Shown: positions 1 through 5,732, counted from the first letter of the stretch. The stretch: DNA of 6,270 nt from Beijerinckiaceae bacterium (GCA_947458675.1 CANHAW010000137.1:1-6270), one strand, 5' to 3'. Translations and numbers: made by a program. The notes: generated from the sequence alone by a model not told the origin.

Positions 1-107
1 ACAAGATCTTCAAACCGGTGCGCGAGGTCGTGGAAGACGATCTGCCGCCGTCATGGATGAAAAATGCGCTGATCGTCCTGGACGGGATGGGCTGCGACTG
101 CTGCTAG
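1..107 (+). CDS. 3' end of an unidentified gene with a Cys-rich C-terminus
   Basis: The reading frame starting at base 3 is open from the window edge to a TAG stop at 105-107 and gives 34 residues of a protein C-terminus. The peptide contains an acidic stretch (EVVEDDLPPSW) followed by a hydrophobic turn and ends in GCDCC, so three of its last four residues are cysteines. Its codon use looks like that of the following genes, and its stop codon overlaps a strong ribosome binding site for the next gene, which supports real, co-transcribed coding sequence. I do not recognise the family from this fragment. The terminal Cys cluster could bind metal or be redox-active, but that is a guess. Most of the gene lies upstream of the window. 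Confidence 0.65.
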   Translation, partial: KIFKPVREVVEDDLPPSWMKNALIVLDGMGCDCC

Positions 108-111
108 GAGG
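106..111 (+). promoter_or_regulatory. Ribosome binding site fixing a TTG start
   Basis: A full AGGAGG Shine-Dalgarno sequence sits 9 bases before TTG at 121. It overlaps the TAG stop (105-107) of the preceding gene, which suggests translational coupling. The site decides the start of the next gene, because the first in-frame ATG lies at 259, well inside the conserved part of the protein. Confidence 0.8.
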
Positions 112-120
112 AAGAAAACT

Positions 121-1095
121 TTGCCTAAGAAAATAAAACTCAAGCTGGCGATCGCCGAATATCCGCACACGTCGAAAATCCGCGACGGCTCGATCGAAAT
201 CGAGGGCGTCGAACCCGAGTTCATCACCGTCAATCCGCAGATCGCCGCCTATCGGCGCATGGTGCGTCAGGTTGAATTCGATGTCTGCGAAATTGCGCCC
301 ACCACCTATATGATTGCGCGCGCCTATGGTGCGCCCTTCGTGGCGCTGCCGATTTTCGTCACGCGCCATTTCCATCACGGCGGCCTGCTGGTGCGCCCGG
401 AGCTTGGCCTCAAACATCCCAAGGATCTCGAGGGCAAGAAGGTTGGTGTGCGCGCCTATTCCGTCACCACGGGTGTCTGGACGCGCGGCATTTTCATCGA
501 TGAATTCGGCATGGACACATCGAAAGTGACATGGGTCGTCGATGATGAAGAACATGTGCAGCAGCTGAAACTTCCTGCCAATGTCATTCACACGCAGGGC
601 AAGTCGCTTTTCCAGATGATGAAGGATGGCGAGCTCGCTGCAGGCTTTGCCGCCAATGCCGGTATCGGACGCTCGGGCGATCCCGCCGGCGGTTGGAAGA
701 CCGAGGACACAAGCATGTGGCCCGATCTTTTCCCCAATGCGCATGAGCTGGAAGCTGAATGGTACAAGCGCACCGGCATTTATCCGATGCATGCCACCAT
801 TGTCGTGAAAGACAGCGTGCTTGCAGAACACCCATGGGTCGCGCGCTCGCTCTATGATGCGTTTGAGACCGCCAAACAGGATTGGCTCAAGCGCATGAAT
901 GCCGGCGAGATCGATGGCGCGAATGAAAAGAAATATAAAAAGATCATGCAGATTGTGGGCTCCGATCCGTTGCCTCACGGCATGGAATTCAACATGCCGA
1001 CCATTCTCAAGCTCGAAGATACGGCCTTTAAACAGGGCATGATTCCTGAGCGCGTGCCGCTGGAAAAGGCATGGGTCGATCCGCTGAAAATCTAG
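121..1095 (+). CDS. 4,5-dihydroxyphthalate decarboxylase family protein, paralogue 1
   Basis: This 324-residue protein resembles the 4,5-dihydroxyphthalate decarboxylase family (Pht5/PhtD/OphC), whose characterised members convert 4,5-dihydroxyphthalate to protocatechuate and CO2. Family-like blocks visible here are RRMVR (45-49), FDVCE (53-57), TTY (61-63), FHHGG (84-88), EGKKVGV (104-110), TTGVWTRG (116-123), DEEHV (142-146) and a YPMH segment (221-224). The length matches the family (about 320-335). The fold is related to NMT1/ThiY-type periplasmic binding proteins, so automatic annotation may call it an ABC-transporter substrate-binding protein. It has no signal peptide, however: the N-terminus is MPKKIKLKLAIAEY, which argues for a cytoplasmic enzyme. 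The TTG start is supported by the AGGAGG at 106-111. The family assignment is firm, but the exact substrate is inferred. A paralogue follows 117 bases downstream, and a LigJ gene further along supports an aromatic-acid role. Confidence 0.85.
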   Translation: MPKKIKLKLAIAEYPHTSKIRDGSIEIEGVEPEFITVNPQIAAYRRMVRQVEFDVCEIAPTTYMIARAYGAPFVALPIFVTRHFHHGGLLVRPELGLKHPKDLEGKKVGVRAYSVTTGVWTRGIFIDEFGMDTSKVTWVVDDEEHVQQLKLPANVIHTQGKSLFQMMKDGELAAGFAANAGIGRSGDPAGGWKTEDTSMWPDLFPNAHELEAEWYKRTGIYPMHATIVVKDSVLAEHPWVARSLYDAFETAKQDWLKRMNAGEIDGANEKKYKKIMQIVGSDPLPHGMEFNMPTILKLEDTAFKQGMIPERVPLEKAWVDPLKI

Positions 1096-1096
1096 T

Positions 1097-1178
1097 CGTC
1101 AATGCGAGGAGCGAAGCGACGCGGCAATCCATCTTCGGATGCCGAAAGATGGATTGCTTCGCTTCGCTCGCAATGACG
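1097..1178 (+). repeat. Long imperfect palindromic intergenic repeat (REP-like)
   Basis: This 82-base palindrome fills most of the gap between the two decarboxylase paralogues. The outer arms are CGTCAATGCGAG (1097-1108) and CTCGCAATGACG (1167-1178), with one mismatch. Inner arms GCAATCCATC (1124-1133) and GATGGATTGC (1149-1158) pair perfectly, and CGG/CCG (1136-1138 and 1142-1144) closes a tiny loop. The arms differ by short internal indels around the GAAGCGA motif. From memory, elements beginning CGTCATTGCGAG are dispersed intergenic repeats in many Rhizobiales and other proteobacteria. It could form a long mRNA hairpin between the two genes, either stabilising the upstream message or reducing read-through. 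There is no T-run after it, so it is not a standard intrinsic terminator. Confidence 0.85.
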
Positions 1179-1198
1179 AAGAAAAATGAACAAACAAC

Positions 1199-1204
1199 AG
1201 GGAG
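1199..1204 (+). promoter_or_regulatory. Ribosome binding site choosing the ATG at 1213
   Basis: AGGGAG lies 8 bases before ATG 1213. An in-frame ATG at 1186 would add nine residues (MNKQQGVAS) but has no comparable site and begins just after the palindromic repeat. Starting at 1213 also makes the N-terminus (MADMKLKTAIQTLGHT) line up with that of the upstream paralogue (KKIKLKLAIAEYPHT). Confidence 0.7.
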
Positions 1205-1212
1205 TTGCCTCC

Positions 1213-2160
1213 ATGGCTGATATGAAACTGAAAACCGCCATCCAGACGCTCGGTCATACGCAGGCGCTGAAGGACGGCATTGTTCGCCCGCAATCCTTCG
1301 ATTTCGAATTCGAGGAAGTGCCGCAGATCATTCAGGCCTTCCGGCGCATGGTGCGTGGATCGGAATTCGACATTTCCGAAATGGCGATCACCACCTATCT
1401 CTGCGCCAAGGCGCACGGCAAGAAAATCACTGCTATTCCGGTGTTTCTGATGCGCGCCTTCCATCACGGCGCAATCGTGACCAACACCAAGCTCGGCATC
1501 ACCGATCCCAAACAGCTCGAAGGCAAGAAAGTCGGCGTCAATCGCGGCTATACGGTGACGGCCGGCGTCTGGGCGCGTTCGATTTTGCAGCATGAATATG
1601 GTGTCGATCTGTCCAAGATCACCTGGGTGCTCTCGGGCGATGAACATGTCGCCGAATATAAAGCGCCCGGCAATGTTGTGCCGGTGGAAGCCGGCAAGAA
1701 GGTCGAGGACATGCTGCTCTCGGGCGAGCTTGCTGCCGCATCAGGCATTGTCGTCGATCATCCCGATATCAAGCCGCTGATCCCCAATCCTGCACAGGTT
1801 GGATATGAGGCTTTGCGCACGCGTGGCCATTATCCGATCAATCATACGCTTGTTGTGCGCGATGAATTGCTCGAGGCCCATCCGGGTCTGGCGCGCGATA
1901 TTTTCGAGACTTTCGTGAAAGCGAAAAACCTCTATGTCGAAAAGCTGCGCGCCGGCCAGATCGCAGAGCCGACGAAAATGGATCAGACGATGATGAAAAT
2001 CGCCGAGATCACCGGCAAGGATCCGATGCCTTACGGTGTCGAACCCAACCGCGCCATGCTCGAGGCGATCAACCAATATGCCACCGAACAGAAGATCATC
2101 CCGCGCCCGTTCAAGATGGACGAGATCTGGGCCAAGGGAACGCTCGATCTGGTGGGGTAA
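1213..2160 (+). CDS. 4,5-dihydroxyphthalate decarboxylase family protein, paralogue 2
   Basis: This 315-residue protein is a tandem paralogue of the gene at 121-1095. It shares RRMVR (44-48), FDISE (52-56), TTY (60-62), FHHG (83-86), EGKKVGV (103-109), a TAGVW block (116-120), DEHV (143-146) and a YPINHT segment (207-212). By eye, identity is about half across the first 150 residues and lower afterwards. It lacks part of a Gly-rich insertion (about residues 175-200 of paralogue 1, GRSGDPAGGW), so the middle region, probably near the ligand site, differs. No signal peptide is visible, which fits a cytoplasmic decarboxylase-like enzyme rather than a transporter binding protein. The start at 1213 is supported by AGGGAG at 1199-1204. 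The divergence suggests a different substrate or a heteromeric partner rather than a recent duplicate. The family is clear and the substrate unknown. Confidence 0.84.
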   Translation: MADMKLKTAIQTLGHTQALKDGIVRPQSFDFEFEEVPQIIQAFRRMVRGSEFDISEMAITTYLCAKAHGKKITAIPVFLMRAFHHGAIVTNTKLGITDPKQLEGKKVGVNRGYTVTAGVWARSILQHEYGVDLSKITWVLSGDEHVAEYKAPGNVVPVEAGKKVEDMLLSGELAAASGIVVDHPDIKPLIPNPAQVGYEALRTRGHYPINHTLVVRDELLEAHPGLARDIFETFVKAKNLYVEKLRAGQIAEPTKMDQTMMKIAEITGKDPMPYGVEPNRAMLEAINQYATEQKIIPRPFKMDEIWAKGTLDLVG

Positions 2161-2163
2161 GTA

Positions 2164-2294
2164 CCCTCTCCCAAAGGGAGAGGGCGGACTCGGGGCCGAG
2201 CCCCGAGCCGGGTGAGGGGATGCCATCTTGCGAGATTGTGCGCAGCCCCTCATCCGTCACGCTTCGCGTGCCACCTTCTCCCTCCGGGAGAAGG
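2164..2294. repeat. Composite block of GC-rich hairpins between convergent genes
   Basis: Four perfect stems follow one another: CCCTCTCCC/GGGAGAGGG (2164-2172 with 2176-2184), CTCGGGGC/GCCCCGAG (2189-2196 with 2200-2207, extended by CGG 2185-2187 and CCG 2208-2210), CACGC/GCGTG (2258-2262 with 2266-2270) and CCTTCTCCC/GGGAGAAGG (2274-2282 with 2286-2294). Each loop is 3 bases. A longer-range match, GGTGAGGGG with CCCCTCATC, could fold the two halves together. From memory, such CCCTCTCCC...GGGTGAGGGG blocks are dispersed repeats in Rhizobiales genomes. The block fills the space between two convergent genes (stops at 2158-2160 and 2301-2303), so it may also end or stabilise transcripts from both sides, though it lacks T-runs. 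Confidence 0.8.
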
Positions 2295-2300
2295 AGAAAC

Positions 2301-3149
2301 TCACACGCTGCCCAAAAACTCCAGCAGCTCCTTCGCCGTCGCTTCTTCGCTCTGGCCTGCGACCGGCATGTCCCAATAGCGCGACTTCGGCAGGCATTCC
2401 TGCAGATAGCGCGCGGCCGATGTCGCGTGGAAATTGTCGCTCCCCGGCACGATGAGAGCCGGCAGATCGCAGCGCATCAGGTCTTCGGGCTCGGCACCCG
2501 GCGCCGTGTCGCGATCCATCAAGCCGCGCACCATGCCAACGATCGTGAGCTTGTATTTTTCGACATCGAGCTGCGCATAGGTTTCAGCAAAGCCTGCATC
2601 CGACTTGATGACAGAGGCCCAGGGCCCGCCGCGCGGATCGGCGCCAAAAGCCTTGCCGTCGCGCCGCACGAGATCGACCACCGCCTGTATGCCGTTTTGA
2701 TGCACGAAGGCCAGATGTTCGGCGAAACGCTGATGGCTGGACATGCGGTATTTCGGACCGCCCACGGGGAAGTAGATCACCATGGAGAGCACGCGCTCGG
2801 GCGCCTGCGTGCCCATGGCGATGACGGGCGAACAGCCCATGCAGCCGCCCATAATATGGGCCTTGTCGATCTTGAGATGATCAAGCATGGCCACGCCCTG
2901 GCGCACGAAATGACCCCAGGTCACGCGCTCCACCCGGCCGCCCGACTGGCCGCATTCGCGCCGATCAAAAAGGATGCAGGTGTAATGCTTGGTCAGGTGA
3001 TCGAGCGGCTTGGTCTTGGCATAAATGCCAAGGCCCGACCATTTCTCGATCGTGGCATCGAAACCGCCCGGCGAAAACATGAGCAGCGGCGGGCCGGAGC
3101 CCTGAACCTCGTAACGGGTGGAAATTCCGTCGATGATCGCCGTGGGCAT
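2301..3149 (-). CDS. Alpha/beta-hydrolase-fold protein with a Cys nucleophile elbow
   Basis: This 282-residue protein has the usual order of the fold: an N-terminal strand with an oxyanion-type loop (FSPGGFD, 25-31), a DRRECGQS segment (62-69) like the D.RG.G.S motif of the family, a nucleophile elbow (GGCMG, 101-105) and a late strand with an acid (VPGSDNFH, 234-241). The elbow carries Cys103 where most members have Ser, as in dienelactone hydrolases. The position where the catalytic His is expected, after the last strand (PVAGQSEE, 262-269), holds Gln266 instead, so a standard Ser-His-Asp triad is not visible; His241 is the only His nearby. It has no signal peptide and is probably cytoplasmic. 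ATG 3147-3149 is preceded by AGGAG (3155-3159) at 5 bases. It is convergent with the decarboxylase pair and divergent from ligJ. A hydrolase of a ring-cleavage intermediate is plausible, but a non-hydrolytic role is possible. Confidence 0.85.
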   Translation of the reverse strand: MPTAIIDGISTRYEVQGSGPPLLMFSPGGFDATIEKWSGLGIYAKTKPLDHLTKHYTCILFDRRECGQSGGRVERVTWGHFVRQGVAMLDHLKIDKAHIMGGCMGCSPVIAMGTQAPERVLSMVIYFPVGGPKYRMSSHQRFAEHLAFVHQNGIQAVVDLVRRDGKAFGADPRGGPWASVIKSDAGFAETYAQLDVEKYKLTIVGMVRGLMDRDTAPGAEPEDLMRCDLPALIVPGSDNFHATSAARYLQECLPKSRYWDMPVAGQSEEATAKELLEFLGSV

Positions 3150-3173
3150 GGTTTCTCCTGCTGCAGTCTCTTA

Positions 3174-3205
3174 ATGAAATCGCTCGTTGGATGCGCAGAT
3201 TTCAT
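3174..3205. promoter_or_regulatory. Perfect 8-bp inverted repeat, candidate operator
   Basis: ATGAAATC (3174-3181) and GATTTCAT (3198-3205) are exact reverse complements separated by 16 bases, in the divergent intergenic region. The right arm overlaps the candidate -10 of the minus-strand hydrolase promoter and the left arm lies just downstream of its expected start. This geometry would suit a dimeric repressor. No regulator gene is in the window, so the binding protein is unknown. A chance occurrence is possible. Confidence 0.4.
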
Positions 3206-3226
3206 GCCCGCCCGAGGCTTTGTCAA
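3197..3226 (-). promoter_or_regulatory. Candidate sigma-70-type promoter for the alpha/beta hydrolase
   Basis: Read on the minus strand, a consensus TTGACA (3226-3221) is followed after 18 bases by AAATCT (3202-3197), a weak -10 match. Transcription would begin near 3190, about 40 bases before the ATG at 3149. The -35 is convincing, but the -10 is poor. Alphaproteobacterial promoters often deviate at the -10. Confidence 0.35.
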
Positions 3227-3254
3227 TGCTAGGAGGCCCTTCGAGGCGAGACGC

Positions 3255-3283
3255 TTGCCAGAGGCCGGCCGCCTGACTAGACA
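3255..3283 (+). promoter_or_regulatory. Candidate promoter for ligJ and the aldolase
   Basis: TTGCCA (3255-3260) is followed after 17 bases by TAGACA (3278-3283), a partial sigma-70-type match. It would give a leader of roughly 85 bases before the ATG at 3374. The remainder of the 3150-3373 gap shows no coding frame that I trust. The ligJ ribosome binding site AGGAGAGGG lies at 3356-3364. Confidence 0.3.
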
Positions 3284-3373
3284 AGGTTTCAAGGCCGCAT
3301 CAAGCGGCAGGGGCAAAATGCCTCCGGCAATGACAGGGGCCACAAGGTCCGCTTCAGGAGAGGGCTGTCAAAA

Positions 3374-4414
3374 ATGATCATCGACATTCACGGCCATTAC
3401 ACGACCGAACCGCCATCTCTTTTCGCCTTCCGCGACAAACAGCTCGCCGGCCTCGTCGATGCGACGCGCAAGCCCACCACGACCGATCTCGGCATTACCG
3501 ATGAACAGCTCGTGCAATCGGTGCAGCGCCAGCTCGCCTTCCAGAAGGAGCGCGGCTCCGACATCACCATTTTCTCGCCCCGCGCCTCGGGCATGGGCCA
3601 CCATGTCGGCCCTGAATGGGTCAGCCAGGAATGGACCAAGCTCAACAATAATCTCATCCATCGCATCTGCTCGCTGCTGCCTGATAATTTCATCGGCGTC
3701 GGCCAGCTGCCGCAATCGCCCGGCGTCGATCCGCGCAATTGCATTCCCGAACTTGAGCGCATGGTGAATGAGCTCGGCTTTGTCGGCGTGAATCTGAACC
3801 CCGATCCCTCGGGCGGCTACTGGACAGATCCGCCGATGACGGATCGCTACTGGTATCCGATCTACGAAAAGCTCGTGGAGCTCGAGATCCCGGCGATGAT
3901 CCATGTGACGGGCTCGTGCAATCCGAACTTCCATGCAACGGGTGCGCATTACATCAATGCCGACACGACCATTTTCATGCAGCTCATCCAGGGCAATCTG
4001 TTCAAGGATTTCCCGACGCTGAAATTCGTCATCCCGCATGGCGGCGGCGCTGTGCCGTTCCATTGGGGCCGCTATCGTGGCCTGTCGATGATGATGAAAA
4101 AGCCGCCGCTGGTCGAATTCCTGCTGAAGAATGTCTATTTCGACACATGCGTCTATCATCAGCCAGGCATTGACCTGATGGCGAAAGTCGTACCGGTCGA
4201 CAACATCCTCTTTGCGTCCGAAATGATCGGCGCGGTGCAGGGCATCGATCCCGAAACCGGACATTATTTCGATGACACGAAGCGCTATGTCGATGCCGCG
4301 CAAGGCCTGTCGGACGCTGACAAATACAAGATCTTCGAGGGCAATGCCCGCAAGGTCTATCCGCGTCTCGACAAAATCCTGACCGCGCGCGGCAAGCCCG
4401 GCAAGGGCGCCTGA
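3374..4414 (+). CDS. ligJ: 4-oxalomesaconate hydratase (LigJ), amidohydrolase superfamily
   Basis: LigJ hydrates 4-oxalomesaconate to 4-carboxy-4-hydroxy-2-oxoadipate in the protocatechuate 4,5-cleavage (and gallate) pathway, in the cytoplasm. The 346-residue protein matches LigJ in length (about 340) and in motifs: a metal-binding HGH (His6, His8) in the N-terminal MIIDIHGHYTTEP, FSPRAS (67-72), LPQSPGVDP (112-120), GVNLNPDPSGG (138-148), MIHV with His177, VIPHGGG with His222, FDTCVYHQPG (256-265), FASEMIGAV with Glu283 (280-288) and EGNARKVYPRL (322-332). In LigJ a Glu in the SEMIG motif replaces the usual amidohydrolase Asp as metal ligand, and that Glu is present. AGGAGAGGG at 3356-3364 supports the ATG. 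An aldolase gene follows 67 bases downstream beyond an intrinsic terminator. This is the most secure functional call in the window and points to meta-cleavage of an aromatic acid. Confidence 0.93.
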   Translation: MIIDIHGHYTTEPPSLFAFRDKQLAGLVDATRKPTTTDLGITDEQLVQSVQRQLAFQKERGSDITIFSPRASGMGHHVGPEWVSQEWTKLNNNLIHRICSLLPDNFIGVGQLPQSPGVDPRNCIPELERMVNELGFVGVNLNPDPSGGYWTDPPMTDRYWYPIYEKLVELEIPAMIHVTGSCNPNFHATGAHYINADTTIFMQLIQGNLFKDFPTLKFVIPHGGGAVPFHWGRYRGLSMMMKKPPLVEFLLKNVYFDTCVYHQPGIDLMAKVVPVDNILFASEMIGAVQGIDPETGHYFDDTKRYVDAAQGLSDADKYKIFEGNARKVYPRLDKILTARGKPGKGA

Positions 4415-4429
4415 TCTTCAAATTCCTGC

Positions 4430-4461
4430 AAGCGGCCCTCAGACAGGGCCGCTTTTCTTTT
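4430..4461 (+). terminator. Intrinsic terminator between ligJ and the aldolase gene
   Basis: The stem AAGCGGCCCT (4430-4439) pairs with AGGGCCGCTT (4445-4454) around the loop CAGAC, and the 3' arm runs into TTTTCTTTT (4453-4461). This is a textbook rho-independent terminator. It lies within what otherwise looks like a two-gene operon, so the aldolase is expressed by read-through or from a promoter of its own that I cannot identify. Confidence 0.85.
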
Positions 4462-4481
4462 CAAAAATACGGAGACCGACA

Positions 4482-5330
4482 ATGGCTCGCCTCAATGGCA
4501 TTATCCGCGCGCTGGAAGCCGGCCAGCATGCTTTCTCGACCTTCCAGCCCATCGACATCAATGTCGCGGTTGAAATCACGCAATCGAACTATGACGGCGT
4601 TGTGCTCGAGGGCGAGCATCAGGGCTGGGACATCACCCAGATGCGCCATGCGCTGCAATATATGCTGAACCGTTCGCATATCGCCAAGAATGGCATTGCA
4701 CCCAAAGTGACGCCCATGGCGCGCGTGCCCTCCAATGGCATCGAGAAGAATCAATTCTTGGCCAAACAGGCGCTCGACATCGGCTGCTATGGAATCGTCT
4801 TCCCGCATATTTCGACGGTCGAAGAGGCTTACAATGCCATCTCCGCCTGCCGCTATGCGCGCCTGAAAGACAAGCCGCTTTACGAGCCGCAGGGCATTCG
4901 CGGCGACGGCCCCATGCAGGCCTGCCGCTATTGGGGCCTGAGCCAGCAGGAATATTACGACGTCGCCGATGTCTGGCCGCTCGCACCCAAGGGCGAGCTC
5001 TTCATCATCCTGCAGATCGAAGATACGCATGGCATCGAGAACCTCGATGACATTCTGAAAAACGTGCCGGGCATTGGCGCGATCCTGATCGGCGAAGGCG
5101 ATCTGTCCCAGGAACTCGGCTATCCGCGCCAGACCGAACATCCGGTTGTGCTCGATGCGATGGCGAAAGTCGTCGATACGTGCAAGCGCCACAATGTCAT
5201 TGTCGGACACCCGCATCTCTCGGGCTCGAATGCGGAACGCGTCATTGGCGAGGGCTATCGCTTCCTGATGTGCGCTGCGCCGCGCAGCTACAATACGCTG
5301 GAAAATTCGCGCAAGCTCGTGGGCCGCTGA
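4482..5330 (+). CDS. HpcH/HpaI family aldolase, candidate CHA aldolase
   Basis: This 282-residue protein belongs to the HpcH/HpaI (class II pyruvate aldolase, citrate-lyase-like) family, whose members split 4-hydroxy-2-oxo acids into pyruvate and an aldehyde or keto acid, using a divalent metal. Visible features by analogy with HpcH are EGEH with His46 as the probable catalytic base, ARVPSNG with Arg81, a conserved Asp99 (ALDIG) for the His-Asp dyad, GIRGDGP (138-144), and metal ligands Glu180 (LQIEDTHG) and Asp207 (GEGDLS). An extended loop (125-170) with RYWGL and many aromatics may shape the substrate pocket. GGAG (4471-4474) lies 7 bases before the ATG. Because it follows ligJ, cleavage of 4-carboxy-4-hydroxy-2-oxoadipate to pyruvate and oxaloacetate is attractive, but that activity is usually performed by the unrelated LigK family. 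Aldolases for 4-hydroxy-2-oxoheptanedioate or 2-dehydro-3-deoxyglucarate are alternatives. Confidence 0.87.
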   Translation: MARLNGIIRALEAGQHAFSTFQPIDINVAVEITQSNYDGVVLEGEHQGWDITQMRHALQYMLNRSHIAKNGIAPKVTPMARVPSNGIEKNQFLAKQALDIGCYGIVFPHISTVEEAYNAISACRYARLKDKPLYEPQGIRGDGPMQACRYWGLSQQEYYDVADVWPLAPKGELFIILQIEDTHGIENLDDILKNVPGIGAILIGEGDLSQELGYPRQTEHPVVLDAMAKVVDTCKRHNVIVGHPHLSGSNAERVIGEGYRFLMCAAPRSYNTLENSRKLVGR

Positions 5331-5350
5331 GAGCCTGAACCATCAAAAGA

Positions 5351-5380
5351 AAGCCCCGGCCAAGGCCGGGGCTTTTTTAT
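5351..5380. terminator. Bidirectional intrinsic terminator
   Basis: AAGCCCCGGCC (5351-5361) pairs with GGCCGGGGCTT (5364-5374), a stem of about 10 bp closed by a CAAG-like tetraloop. It is followed by T5373-T5378 on the plus strand. On the minus strand the hairpin is followed by TTTCTTTT (the complement of the A-rich stretch from 5345). It therefore serves both the aldolase gene and the convergent cytochrome gene. Confidence 0.92.
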
Positions 5381-5381
5381 T

Positions 5382-5720
5382 TCAGCGCTGCATCAGCAAA
5401 GGCAGATCCTTGGCCGCCGGCGGCGGCTTGATACTGACGAGATAGGCATGAATGTCGGCGACATCGCGGTCCGATACGAGATCGGCGCTATAGGCCGGCA
5501 TCAACGTCTCTTGTGAATTGCGGATGAAACTGGCCAGTGCATCGGCTGCCATCGGCTGGGGCGCAAGCTTGGGGCCGGTATTGGCGCCCTGTCCCTGCCA
5601 GCCGTGACATTGGTAGCAGCCGACCTTTTCATAGACCTGGCGACCGCGCACCGGATCTGCGGCAAAGGCTGTCGCGCAAGACAGAACGAGAAGAGCTGAG
5701 GCGAATGTGAGTTTTTTCAT
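5382..5720 (-). CDS. Small exported class I c-type cytochrome
   Basis: This 112-residue protein begins with a signal peptide (MKK, a hydrophobic core at about 5-18, and an AFA-A cleavage site after residue 20), giving a mature protein of about 92 residues in the periplasm. It has one haem attachment motif, CYQCH (Cys35, Cys38, His39), and a candidate Met ligand at Met74 (TLMPAYS), the pattern of mono-haem cytochrome c. A Pro-rich tail (98-107) ends the protein. GAGGAGG (5734-5728) lies 7 bases before the ATG and overlaps the TGA stop of the upstream thiamine-diphosphate gene, so the two are translationally coupled. It probably carries electrons from a periplasmic or membrane dehydrogenase, with the partner not visible. 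Cys15 in the signal region gives only a poor lipobox. Confidence 0.9.
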   Translation of the reverse strand: MKKLTFASALLVLSCATAFAADPVRGRQVYEKVGCYQCHGWQGQGANTGPKLAPQPMAADALASFIRNSQETLMPAYSADLVSDRDVADIHAYLVSIKPPPAAKDLPLLMQR

Positions 5721-5732
5721 TGTTGGGCCTCC

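Noticed and set aside
10..978. Long minus-strand open frame (322 codons) opposite the first decarboxylase paralogue
   Set aside because: It mirrors the codon bias of the plus-strand gene, has no ribosome binding site or recognisable motif, and would run antisense through a conserved family protein. The same applies to the minus-strand frames at 3368-4303 and 4461-5216.
1097..1178. The palindrome as an intrinsic terminator
   Set aside because: The hairpin is long and imperfect and is not followed by a T-run, and its arms look like a dispersed repeat.
1186..1212. ATG at 1186 as the start of the second decarboxylase paralogue
   Set aside because: It has no good ribosome binding site and adds residues with no counterpart in the paralogue; ATG 1213 has AGGGAG at 8 bases.
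121..2160. The two paralogues as ABC-transporter periplasmic binding proteins
   Set aside because: Neither has a signal peptide, no permease or ATPase gene is in the window, and the motifs fit the dihydroxyphthalate decarboxylase family. A transporter label would only reflect shared fold.
2220..3377. Long plus-strand open frame (385 codons) running antisense through the alpha/beta hydrolase gene
   Set aside because: Its translation is rich in His, Arg and Ala with no recognisable fold, it starts inside the hairpin repeat, and the opposite strand encodes a clear alpha/beta-hydrolase protein with a ribosome binding site.
5676..5687. Lipoprotein signal at Cys15 of the cytochrome
   Set aside because: The residues before the Cys (V-L-S) do not fit a lipobox well, and AFA-A at 18-21 is a good ordinary signal-peptidase site.
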